Source: a virus. Taken from it: a stretch of 22,731 nucleotides of DNA. The notes under the pieces were generated by a model. The model was not told where the DNA came from, ran no database searches, and saw nothing but the letters and a program-made list of their open reading frames with translations. The DNA is taken from the IMG/VR virus record IMGVR_UViG_3300010885_029422, positions 1 to 22,731 of that record; one strand, written 5' to 3'. Each line of letters opens with the position of its first letter. The first letter of the stretch is position 1. Made by a program: the position numbers and the translations under genes. This document shows positions 7,921 to 14,766 of the stretch, piece after piece.

Positions 7921-9009
7921 TTATTTAATAATTCCTGCCAATTTCTGCATTCTTGAGATAAAAGGATCTGCCTCAGTAATGTTTTGTTTTGGCGCATAAC
8001 CCATTGGTTTTGAAGCGTAACTAAATGATTCGCTAAGTTGTTTTTTAGGCGCTGTGATTGATTCATTCAAAGTAGCAAAGATATTTTTAACTTCTTTTAC
8101 GTTTGATGCTCTATCAAATGCTCCAACAACTCTTTTCTTTTGTGATTCGTTTAAAGATTTAGATTTGAAGATCTTATTCATGTAAAGTAATTTAGCATTC
8201 AAAAGATTAACTTCTTGTAGAGAATGTCTCATCTCTTCAACAGCTTTTTTAGCCTCATCCATTTCTTTTTTATGCTTCTTTTCTTGCATTTGATTCTTCT
8301 TTTCTTCCATCTTGTACTTACCTTCTTCTAAATCTTCTTCAAGATCGTCTTCTCCTAAAATTTCGTCAAGATCAACATCAGCTTCTTCAGCATCAGTGTC
8401 ATCCATTCCTTCTTCGCCGCCAATAAATGGAGCTAAAGCTTGTTTAAGTTGACCAAATGTTAAAACGATTTCTTCATCGTCTTCACCTTCTTCAGCGTTG
8501 TCAGCATCATGATCGCTAGGACCACCCATGTTGTCTGCATCAGGCTCTTCGTGTTCATCGTCTTCCATGTCATCTTCAGCTTCTTCCATGTTTTCCATGT
8601 CATCTTCGTCAATTGAATCTTCGTCTTCTTCCATTTCAAGTTCTTCTAATTCTCCTAGAATTTCTTCTAATGTAGACTCTTCAAGATCTTCTTCAAGTTC
8701 TTCGTCAAGTCCTTCTTCTAAATCTTCGTCAAGTCCCTCTTCAAGATCTTCTTCAAGTTCTTCTTCAAGTTCTTCTTCTTTAATTGGAGCTTTTTTTACT
8801 TTTACGTTTTGCGTGTAAGCTCCGTTTTTGCTTTCTTTTTTTACTTGCTTTTCTTCAGCTTCATCTTCAGCTTCTTCTCTTAGAGATTGTTTAACTAAAG
8901 CTTCAACTTGAGGAGCAAATGTTTCTTGCAACGATGCTTTTGCATTAGCGATTGCGCTAGCTCTTAATGCTTTTGCGTCAGCGATTGCTTGTTTGTACAA
9001 GTCCTGCAT
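7921..9009 (-). CDS. g22: Prohead core scaffolding protein gp22
   Basis: A 362-residue, highly acidic scaffold protein between the prohead protease and major capsid genes, the position of T4 gene 22. Residues 1-50 are helical (MQDLYKQAIADAKALRASAI). Residues about 75-175 are an Asp/Glu-rich repeat region of LEED/LEEG units. Residues 230-290 form a Lys/Glu-rich coiled coil with EEKKNQMQEKKHKKEM. The C-terminus FISRMQKLAGIIK is typical of the family. It is longer than T4 gp22 (269 aa) because of the acidic repeats, which contain many (I/L)xE sites at which the protease could degrade it during maturation. It has its own upstream gap with promoter-like signals. Confidence 0.88.
   Translation of the reverse strand: MQDLYKQAIADAKALRASAIANAKASLQETFAPQVEALVKQSLREEAEDEAEEKQVKKESKNGAYTQNVKVKKAPIKEEELEEELEEDLEEGLDEDLEEGLDEELEEDLEESTLEEILGELEELEMEEDEDSIDEDDMENMEEAEDDMEDDEHEEPDADNMGGPSDHDADNAEEGEDDEEIVLTFGQLKQALAPFIGGEEGMDDTDAEEADVDLDEILGEDDLEEDLEEGKYKMEEKKNQMQEKKHKKEMDEAKKAVEEMRHSLQEVNLLNAKLLYMNKIFKSKSLNESQKKRVVGAFDRASNVKEVKNIFATLNESITAPKKQLSESFSYASKPMGYAPKQNITEADPFISRMQKLAGIIK
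8677..8763 (-). repeat. 60-bp tandem duplication in the acidic region of the scaffold gene
   Basis: A 27-nt string beginning CTCTTCAAGATCTTCTTCAA on the plus strand occurs at 8677-8703 and again at 8737-8763, exactly 60 bp apart, which is 20 codons. Shorter imperfect copies of CTTCTTCAAGTT continue to about 8790. On the coding strand they encode runs of Leu-Glu-Glu-Asp/Gly. The repeat number could change by slippage without a frameshift. Confidence 0.8.
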
Positions 9010-9064
9010 GATAATAATTGTTTTTTGTGATGCGATTGCTTATTGGGGTATGAAAGCAATATGT

Positions 9065-9107
9065 GTATTTAATACGTTTAGCGTTATATTGTAGTATTTA
9101 ATAACGC
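9065..9107. repeat. Inverted repeat and paired near-palindromes before the scaffold gene
   Basis: GCGTTAT (9081-9087) and ATAACGC (9101-9107) form a perfect 7-bp inverted repeat around 13 nt. GTATTTAATA occurs at 9065-9074 and 9094-9103; the first copy extends to the palindrome GTATT-T-AATAC. Spacing between copies is 29 bp, near three helical turns. This looks like an operator or promoter region for the scaffold-capsid genes; function is inferred. Confidence 0.45.
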
Positions 9108-9114
9108 ATATACG

Positions 9115-9123
9115 AATAAATAT
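9115..9123 (-). promoter_or_regulatory. ATATTTATT motif upstream of the scaffold gene
   Basis: Reads ATATTTATT on the minus strand, preceded by CAT, about 105 nt before the gp22 start and just after the terminator at 9165-9194. It matches eight of nine positions of the ATATTTATA motif found before other genes here, and its TATATTTA core is close to the Bacteroidota -7 box TAnnTTTG. Candidate promoter for the scaffold-capsid unit. Confidence 0.4.
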
Positions 9124-9164
9124 ATGTTTTTTGTCTAAAACTAAATTTTACTAGAAAAATAATT

Positions 9165-9194
9165 AAAAAAAACTCCAATCTTACGGGATTAGAG
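9165..9194 (-). terminator. Rho-independent terminator after the prohead protease gene
   Basis: On the minus strand the stem CTCTAATC / GATTGGAG (eight pairs, one of them G-U) closes a six-base CCGTAA loop and is followed by eight T. It lies about 90 nt after the gp21 stop and before the scaffold gene leader, so it separates the packaging/core transcript from the capsid transcript. Confidence 0.78.
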
Positions 9195-9282
9195 CAAACT
9201 ATAATACTGAGACTATAGCGGGGTTGTATTACGTCGGTCTAGAAACGCTCGACTTATTGTTCCTAAGGTAGACTAGAACAAA

Positions 9283-9918
9283 TTATTTTATGCAACAAAC
9301 TCCACTGACTGAACAGATAATATCTGATAACATTCTATTGGCTTTGTCGTACTTATCTTCTAATGCGACTGTTCTATCGAAAGATTCCTGTAAACCTCTA
9401 TTTCCAACTGGTTTCATGTACGCACCATAAGTAGATGGCGTAGAAACAAAGTCCCAGCAGATCAGGTCAAGATCATCCTCAACCTTAACAATACCTTCAC
9501 CAATAGGAGAGACTGAACCCATAGCTCTTGATGAGATCCCAACAGTTATATTTGCGATGAATAGCTCTTTTAATATATTTCCTGATGGAGTTGGTAGTAT
9601 TTCTATCTTTCCGTAAAGATCTTTACCTTGCCACCAAAGTTCTAATATATTATGACTAACGTTTTTTAAATTAATTACCGCAGTTTCTGGGTGGTCTAAT
9701 TCCCCTAATGCTCTATGTTCTGCTATTGGTCCAGCAATGTATTTTTCAACTTGTCCTTCTAAAATATCGTAAGGATAAATTCTTTTATTAGCGTTTGGCT
9801 TATCACTCGCTTGTACTTGACCAACAACTATCATGTTGCCACTTCTATTTTTAATTCCTTCATGTAAAGAAGTAATCGGGTGAAATAGTGAATGCTCTAT
9901 AAGTAATTGTTTTGCCAT
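9283..9918 (-). CDS. g21: Prohead core protease gp21
   Basis: A 211-residue serine protease, almost the length of T4 gp21 (212 aa). NANKRIYP (42-49) matches the NxNxRxYP box of prohead proteases. GELDHPE (72-78) carries the catalytic histidine His76. VGISSRAMGSV (126-136) carries the nucleophile Ser129 or Ser130. Asp156 in ICWDFVSTPS is a possible third residue. It cleaves core and shell proteins at (I/L)xE sites once the prohead is assembled. The start overlaps the upstream stop as TAATG, suggesting translational coupling with the 429-residue gene. Its own N-terminus contains LLIE at residues 5-8. Confidence 0.93.
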   Translation of the reverse strand: MAKQLLIEHSLFHPITSLHEGIKNRSGNMIVVGQVQASDKPNANKRIYPYDILEGQVEKYIAGPIAEHRALGELDHPETAVINLKNVSHNILELWWQGKDLYGKIEILPTPSGNILKELFIANITVGISSRAMGSVSPIGEGIVKVEDDLDLICWDFVSTPSTYGAYMKPVGNRGLQESFDRTVALEDKYDKANRMLSDIICSVSGVCCIK

Positions 9919-11207
9919 TATGCTACGGTTGTTGAAGTTGCGGATTTAACGCCTTTTTGTTTATATGCTTGTGCAGTTTTTACACCTTTTCCAGTAGCGA
10001 CTACGTCTAAAGTAATATCTTCACCTTTTTGATTTTTGCCTTTTATTACGTCCATAGATTCGTCTACTTCTTTCTTTTTATTTTTGTTAGACTCTTCTTT
10101 TAATTTATTAAAAAGCTCTTTTAGTTTGTCTTGTTTACTTACGAAGTTTTGACCACGTGTTCCAATGTCTGGTAATTTACCAAATATTCTGTCTCTATAT
10201 TCTTTATCGCTTTCTGCTGGCTTAATATCATTGACATCCACTGCTTTATAAAAAGTTCCGTCTTTTTGCGGTATCAAAGCATGCATTTTGCCTTGATCTT
10301 TTTTAAAGGATTTAATTGTAGCTTCTTCATCTTCATGAATTACAGTATCTCCAGTTTTGAAATTATGACCATGTCTATTTGTAACAGGTTCAACTATTTT
10401 TTCTTCTGGTAACTCATCATTATCCATATTATACTCGATAATATTGGTTTGTCTTGCTATTTCTATAGGTTGACCATTATCATCTGTAACATCTAATTCT
10501 AAATATAAAGTACCGCCTTGAATATCTTTTACTATTCCAGTATCGCATCCAAAAGTTTCCCTATCTTTTTTGGGCAAAGGAACTTGTTGACCGTGTCCGA
10601 ACTTATAATGTGTATCTTCTGTTAAGTTAACTTTTTTTTTAAAAAGTAAGTTCTTTAAAATGTCAAAATGAGATTCTTTCATTATCTTGACATCTTTAGG
10701 TTTACCTTTTCTATTTTCTGTTTTTGGAGCATTATCAGCTTTATATGACTGTTGTCCTTTTATCTTAGTCATTTGATTGTACTCAGCAACATGATTACCC
10801 GGCTTAACTGGGATCATTTGACGTTTAGCATCTTCTTTTTCGATTTCTTTCGCATTAAACTCTTGAAATTCTCTATAAGCGCTTTTATCATTTGTAATTT
10901 TCTTTGCTACTTTAGCGCGAAGTTGTATGTAAGTTGCTTGATTTAAATCTTTGCATTTAGAAACTTCAAATTCCATAGCCTTTTTAAATTGGTATGGATT
11001 TAAATAATCTATCATCGCTGTAACTTTAGGATCTTCTTGTATCCATTCTTTGATAATGCCTTTATTCTTAAGAATCTTTTCAGCATCTTCAAATGAAGTG
11101 GTATTTAAAATCCAAGGTAAATTCTGGTCTCTACGAACTTCGTATAAGAACTTAGATTCAGCGATCTTACCTTCTTTTAATTGTTTATATAAATCTATCG
11201 TTGTCAT
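9918..11207 (-). CDS. Probable head-core protein with two SH3-like segments (429 aa)
   Basis: Not a named family to me, though the opening (IDLYKQLKEGKIAESKFLYE, then VRRD) is one I recall from distant T4-like phages next to the protease gene. Residues 1-130 are helical. Residues 130-180 are a Lys/Pro-rich linker. Residues about 200-260 and 278-330 look like two related small barrels, each opening with FGHG or HGHNF and a turn-rich strand pattern (KFGHGQQVPL; HNFKTGDTVIH). The C-terminal 90 residues are Lys-rich. The N-terminus has LKE and IAE, possible gp21 cleavage sites; IAE is the end of the T4 internal-protein targeting peptide. It occupies the place of T4 genes 67/68. An internal core or DNA-binding protein is the best guess. 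Confidence 0.6.
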   Translation of the reverse strand: MTTIDLYKQLKEGKIAESKFLYEVRRDQNLPWILNTTSFEDAEKILKNKGIIKEWIQEDPKVTAMIDYLNPYQFKKAMEFEVSKCKDLNQATYIQLRAKVAKKITNDKSAYREFQEFNAKEIEKEDAKRQMIPVKPGNHVAEYNQMTKIKGQQSYKADNAPKTENRKGKPKDVKIMKESHFDILKNLLFKKKVNLTEDTHYKFGHGQQVPLPKKDRETFGCDTGIVKDIQGGTLYLELDVTDDNGQPIEIARQTNIIEYNMDNDELPEEKIVEPVTNRHGHNFKTGDTVIHEDEEATIKSFKKDQGKMHALIPQKDGTFYKAVDVNDIKPAESDKEYRDRIFGKLPDIGTRGQNFVSKQDKLKELFNKLKEESNKNKKKEVDESMDVIKGKNQKGEDITLDVVATGKGVKTAQAYKQKGVKSATSTTVA

Positions 11208-11213
11208 AGTTAC

Positions 11214-11222
11214 TATAAATAT
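11214..11222 (-). promoter_or_regulatory. ATATTTATA motif before the 429-residue gene
   Basis: Exact ATATTTATA on the minus strand, between the stop of the 40-residue gene and the next ATG. The spacing to the ATG is only 6 nt, shorter than the 14-15 nt seen at other copies, so it may be a chance match in AT-rich DNA. Confidence 0.28.
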
Positions 11223-11226
11223 TTAG

Positions 11227-11349
11227 TTATCTACCTTGACCTCTATATGCTTTTGGTCTCGGAGAATTTTTATTATATGATTTTTTTGGACTTCCTTTTT
11301 TTCTTTTTCCAAAAGTTGATTTAGAACCACTAGAAACTGATTTTGCCAT
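11227..11349 (-). CDS. Very small basic head-region protein (40 aa)
   Basis: A complete 40-codon frame with ATG at 11347-11349 and TAA at 11227-11229. The product begins MAKSVSSGSKSTFGKRKKGS and ends RPKAYRGQGR; it is strongly basic with almost no acidic residue. The stop of the upstream gene is separated from this ATG by one base (TAA-C-ATG), which supports translation by coupling. I recall short proteins ending YRGQGR at this place in other T4-like phages. It may bind DNA or the acidic scaffold inside the prohead, as small core proteins do in T4; the role is inferred. The gene is easy to miss because of its length. Confidence 0.72.
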   Translation of the reverse strand: MAKSVSSGSKSTFGKRKKGSPKKSYNKNSPRPKAYRGQGR

Positions 11350-11350
11350 G

Positions 11351-11932
11351 TTATTCCGCTAATTTTTTTATTTTTTTATACGCTTCAGCAACTTGCTCCT
11401 TTATTTTCTGTATGGCTTTTTTAGTATGACTCTTTGCTTCATACATACCTGTATTTTGATATGGCATTTCTTCTTTAAGTCTCTTAGAGTATTCTAATAT
11501 CTTATTAATTTCGTCCAACTTCTTTCTTACAAGCTTAACAGCTTCATGATATTGTTGAGATCCGTCTCTTGTTCTGGTTTCTTTTTTAAATTTAGAATAA
11601 GACTCGTTTAAATTGGTCTCTTTCCATAAATCTTTATAAATAAATCCACCTTTAGAAGCTCTATTAGGAATTGAAGGCGCATTAGACCAATCTTCTATTC
11701 CAGTTTTATAACCTTTTGATTTTCCAGCAGCTAATTTGGGTTCTTTATCTTTAATCTTTGATATTTTAGATATAGGCTGTTTTTTCTTTGATCCAGGTAA
11801 ATACGAATCGTTATTGCTTCCTGGAATTGTTCCTGTACCTGTTACTGATCCACCTAGATCTTCTTCGATATCTTCTTCTCTTAATCTCTGTGTAGCAAAC
11901 TGATTAGAATATTCTTTTTTTGGATTTTTCAT
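11351..11932 (-). CDS. Probable head-core protein with C-terminal coiled coil (193 aa)
   Basis: A 193-residue hydrophilic protein of unknown family. The N-terminal 110 residues are disordered-looking and rich in Gly, Ser, Lys and Pro (GTGTIPGSNNDSYLPGSKKK). Residues about 125-193 form a charged helical region with heptad-like spacing (AVKLVRKKLDEINKILEYSK). LREEDIEED at residues 17-25 contains two possible (I/L)xE protease sites. The start overlaps the upstream stop as TAATG and the 40-residue gene follows after one base, so this is one translational chain between portal and protease. It is probably a prohead core component by position. Confidence 0.55.
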   Translation of the reverse strand: MKNPKKEYSNQFATQRLREEDIEEDLGGSVTGTGTIPGSNNDSYLPGSKKKQPISKISKIKDKEPKLAAGKSKGYKTGIEDWSNAPSIPNRASKGGFIYKDLWKETNLNESYSKFKKETRTRDGSQQYHEAVKLVRKKLDEINKILEYSKRLKEEMPYQNTGMYEAKSHTKKAIQKIKEQVAEAYKKIKKLAE

Positions 11933-12783
11933 TACTTGATAGATTTTAATTCATCGATTAGATCATAGTATTGTAAAATTCCGTAAACAACTTCGTCTTT
12001 AAGACCTATATTTTCTTTTATTGGCTCAATTAATTTAATAACTTCGGTAAGTTTAATTCTAATTACTGGACTTTCTACTGTTTTAGATATGGTAGTAAGT
12101 TCTTTTTTAATGGCAACTAACATTTTGTTCAATGATTCCTTTAAAGTAGTTGTATCAGATATACTTCCAATATATTCTGTTAAAACTAGCTTTTGATTAC
12201 TAGAAAGGTCTTCGTATTTTTCATTAAATTTTTCAACCAATATTTTATACGTCATCAAACGAATCTCTTTGTCTTCTTTCATCAATTCTTCAACTAAAGT
12301 AGACGGTACCTTCTTATTCTTAATGCTTTCTTTACTAATTTTCTCTAAAAGAGTAATTTTATTAGCTACTAGTTGCTTTGTATCAGCTTGATTACTATTT
12401 TGTGATTCAAATATAGTATAAATGGACGCGTATGATTTATAATGGTCAACTTTTGCTTTAAAAAAGTCTTCCAAATCATAGTTATGCTTGATTTCCTTAA
12501 TCAAATTGTACTTTAGTCTATTTACGGTCTCATAATTGATCTTTTTATATTGATCAACTACTGTTGAGATTAAGATCTCAGCCTTTGATTCATTCAATTT
12601 AGGACTCATCACTAAAGCGTTATACAAATTGTATTCTTTGCCTAACTCAGTGTTAGTAAAGTACTTTTTTATTATTTTTACCGCTTTTGAATCTTTATTC
12701 CCCAAAAGGTCAGCTGTTGTTTGTCTTACTAAAAGCTCAAACAATATTCCGGTATTTCGATATTTGCTATGTTTCAAGGCCAT
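11932..12783 (-). CDS. Conserved T4-like protein between portal and protease (283 aa)
   Basis: A 283-residue, all-helical-looking, Lys-rich protein. Its opening (ALKHSKYRNTGILFELLVRQ) followed by a KIIKKYF segment and GKEYNLYN is a signature I recall from hypothetical proteins at the same place in T4-like phages of cyanobacteria and other aquatic hosts. No catalytic motif, membrane segment or zinc site is visible. Residues 105-200 are repeated amphipathic helices. It begins 35 nt after the portal stop and its stop overlaps the next start as TAATG. A role in prohead core assembly or portal vertex formation is plausible from position only. Confidence 0.6.
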   Translation of the reverse strand: MALKHSKYRNTGILFELLVRQTTADLLGNKDSKAVKIIKKYFTNTELGKEYNLYNALVMSPKLNESKAEILISTVVDQYKKINYETVNRLKYNLIKEIKHNYDLEDFFKAKVDHYKSYASIYTIFESQNSNQADTKQLVANKITLLEKISKESIKNKKVPSTLVEELMKEDKEIRLMTYKILVEKFNEKYEDLSSNQKLVLTEYIGSISDTTTLKESLNKMLVAIKKELTTISKTVESPVIRIKLTEVIKLIEPIKENIGLKDEVVYGILQYYDLIDELKSIK

Positions 12784-12805
12784 ATTTTCTTATGAGTTGG
12801 CTACC

Positions 12806-12814
12806 AATAAATAT
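12806..12814 (-). promoter_or_regulatory. ATATTTATT motif at the end of the portal gene
   Basis: Reads ATATTTATT on the minus strand, 22 nt before the ATG of the 283-residue gene and overlapping or just past the portal stop. It matches the motif set at eight of nine positions. Spacing differs from the 14-15 nt class, so confidence is low. Confidence 0.27.
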
Positions 12815-12818
12815 GTTA

Positions 12819-14750
12819 TTATTTTTCTAAGTCTTCTATTATATTACTTTCGTCTAAAGTAGTAGATTGTTCGAAAAGTGTTACCTTTTTTGAAGGAAAC
12901 ATTTTTGCTAAAGAATCCCTATGTTGAAAAAAAGCAGCTTTTGTACTATTAATGTTTTCTAAATTCAAAGGACCACCTTTAAACTTAGGTTTAAAACTGT
13001 CTTCTCCAGTTTCTGCATTAGCTTTTAAGTCATAAGAGCCTAATCTGTCTCTACCAAAAGGAGAATCATCAGTTCCATAAGTAGATTTATATTTTTGAGG
13101 TCTTCCTGATATCTTGGTTGGTCTATTTGGATCAGTTTCATCGTATCCAGTAGGTACATCTAAATTGCCATCGCCTTTTCCACCATATAGACTAGCTAAT
13201 TGATGAGGAGTACCGAACGCTTGACCTGTTTCTGCTGGATCATTGCCTTCTTCTTGTATTTGATTGTATCTAAATACTCTTTTTTGGTCTTCTACAATCA
13301 TGTCTTCTAATTCACCAAATTCATCTTCAGATATTCTCATTACATTCTTCCACATATAGTCTCTTGGCAAGCTCTTAGATTCCATTGCTTGATTCATTAG
13401 GTCTACTTTCTCCTTCAACATAGCTATTCTCTCTTGATCATAGATAATAGAAGGTCCAGTTAAGCTTAATTGGAAGTTAGCGGCTGATTCATCAGTATAA
13501 CCATTTGCATATAAGTGTACAAGAGCGATCTTTTTAAGTTCAGAAACAATAATTCTTTGGATTCTTTCAATCGTTCTAGCGAATCTAATGTCTTCTGCAG
13601 CTAATGTTGCTTTACCTGTTAAGTCTTTTTCATATCCCATGAATGCTTTAGGTATCTTTAGAGCAGCAAATAGCTTTTCTCTGAAGTATTCTACGTCTTC
13701 GATTCCGTTATAGGTCAATCCAGGTATAGTGTCTATCTTAGTTGTATCACCATTACCTCTAAAAGGAATAAAGTAGTCTTCTAACATGTTTTGCACGTTG
13801 TACTTCATGTTATATTGTCCAGTTTGAGGATCAACAAGAGAAGTTTTCTTCATCTTACTCATCATTCTCTGTACATAGTTCTCTACTTCAGCTGGTGGAA
13901 TGGCTCCAACGTTAATATAGTAGGCTCTTTTATCTGGGGCGCGTACTATTCTATGAATAAGCATCGCATCTTCGATCAAAGTGTATTGTTTAAATAATTT
14001 TCTTGCTGGTTCTAAATAAGATCTACCATAGGGTAAGTAGTTAACGTCTCCAATAAATCTAAAGTGAGCCATTTCGTAGTTATCAAACCAAATTCCTGGA
14101 TCTTGGTTGTTATAAGCTGACGTATAACCAGTTGTTGAACCTAATGCAGCGTTTGGATCATATTTAAATCTTACTTCATTAGGATTGTGTGGATTAAAAC
14201 CTTCTTGTCTAACAATATTGTAAGCTGAGAATGGAATTACGTTGTAAACTCCGAAGCCTTCGGCGATCTCTAGTTTTAGATAGAAGTCACCGTACTTACA
14301 CATATTTCTAACCCAAGACCACATATTAAATTCTATGTTTAAAACAGAATAAAATAAGTTTTCAAGTAAGTTTTGTATATTTTCGTCAGCCGATCTGATT
14401 TGTAATACTTCTCCTTTCTCATCTTTCAATGTAGACTCATCAGAAATAATATCTAACGCTGATGCGATGATAGCGTCAGTATCCATTGCATCATAGTCAG
14501 CATAAATTTGAACGCGAGCAGATTGATAGTTCTGTGCTAAATTTAAATTGACTCCAAAAGCAGTTGAAGTAGTGTATACTTTATGAAAACGATCAATTAA
14601 AGAGTTGGTTTGAATAACTCCAGTAGTTTGAACGTTGCCAGTATCAAGCACTTGAACCCCTTTACCGCTGCCAGTGTTTCTAATAATTACATCAGTAGAG
14701 AATAGTCTCCTTAATGACGAAAATAAATTATCCTTTTGTAGTTCTGCCAT
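12819..14750 (-). CDS. g20: Portal vertex protein gp20
   Basis: A 643-residue T4-like portal. Family landmarks include YADYDAMDTDAIIASALDII (81-100), SDESTLKDEKGE, PYGRSYLEPARKLFKQYTL, MLIHRIVRAPDKRAYYINVG, and IDTIPGLTYNGIEDVEYFR followed by KLFAALKIPKAFMGYE. Twelve copies would form the ring through which DNA is packed and to which the neck binds. T4 gp20 is 524 aa; the extra length is a Gly/Asp/Pro-rich, probably flexible C-terminal tail of about 150 residues ending near LFEQSTTLDESN. It starts 16 nt after the terminase stop. Genes 18 and 19, which lie between 17 and 20 in T4, are absent. Confidence 0.95.
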   Translation of the reverse strand: MAELQKDNLFSSLRRLFSTDVIIRNTGSGKGVQVLDTGNVQTTGVIQTNSLIDRFHKVYTTSTAFGVNLNLAQNYQSARVQIYADYDAMDTDAIIASALDIISDESTLKDEKGEVLQIRSADENIQNLLENLFYSVLNIEFNMWSWVRNMCKYGDFYLKLEIAEGFGVYNVIPFSAYNIVRQEGFNPHNPNEVRFKYDPNAALGSTTGYTSAYNNQDPGIWFDNYEMAHFRFIGDVNYLPYGRSYLEPARKLFKQYTLIEDAMLIHRIVRAPDKRAYYINVGAIPPAEVENYVQRMMSKMKKTSLVDPQTGQYNMKYNVQNMLEDYFIPFRGNGDTTKIDTIPGLTYNGIEDVEYFREKLFAALKIPKAFMGYEKDLTGKATLAAEDIRFARTIERIQRIIVSELKKIALVHLYANGYTDESAANFQLSLTGPSIIYDQERIAMLKEKVDLMNQAMESKSLPRDYMWKNVMRISEDEFGELEDMIVEDQKRVFRYNQIQEEGNDPAETGQAFGTPHQLASLYGGKGDGNLDVPTGYDETDPNRPTKISGRPQKYKSTYGTDDSPFGRDRLGSYDLKANAETGEDSFKPKFKGGPLNLENINSTKAAFFQHRDSLAKMFPSKKVTLFEQSTTLDESNIIEDLEK

Positions 14751-14766
14751 AATTTTTATTTACAGG

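Larger units (their letters stand above)
9010..9282 (-). other. Long intergenic region between protease and scaffold genes
   Basis: This 273-nt gap is the longest in the window and holds no open frame of useful length on either strand. In sense order it contains about 88 nt of comparatively GC-rich, unexplained sequence (9195-9282), a rho-independent terminator (9165-9194), an AT-rich stretch with an ATATTTAT motif (9115-9123), and an inverted repeat with two GTATTTAATA repeats (9065-9107). It probably ends the upstream transcript and starts the scaffold-capsid one. Confidence 0.7.

Noticed and set aside
8528-8818. Plus-strand open frame encoding a serine-rich protein
   Set aside because: It is the antisense shadow of the Asp/Glu-rich scaffold repeats (GAA/GAT codons read backwards as TTC/TCT/TCA).
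9255-9275. TTCCTAAGGTAG resembles the conserved 23S rRNA segment CGGTCCTAAGGTAGCG
   Set aside because: Only about a dozen bases agree; the flanks do not match beyond chance and no rRNA helix context is present.
9195-9282. Possible tRNA or tmRNA in the GC-richer part of the protease-scaffold gap
   Set aside because: No cloverleaf with a 7-bp acceptor stem, T-loop consensus or anticodon arm could be built on either strand.
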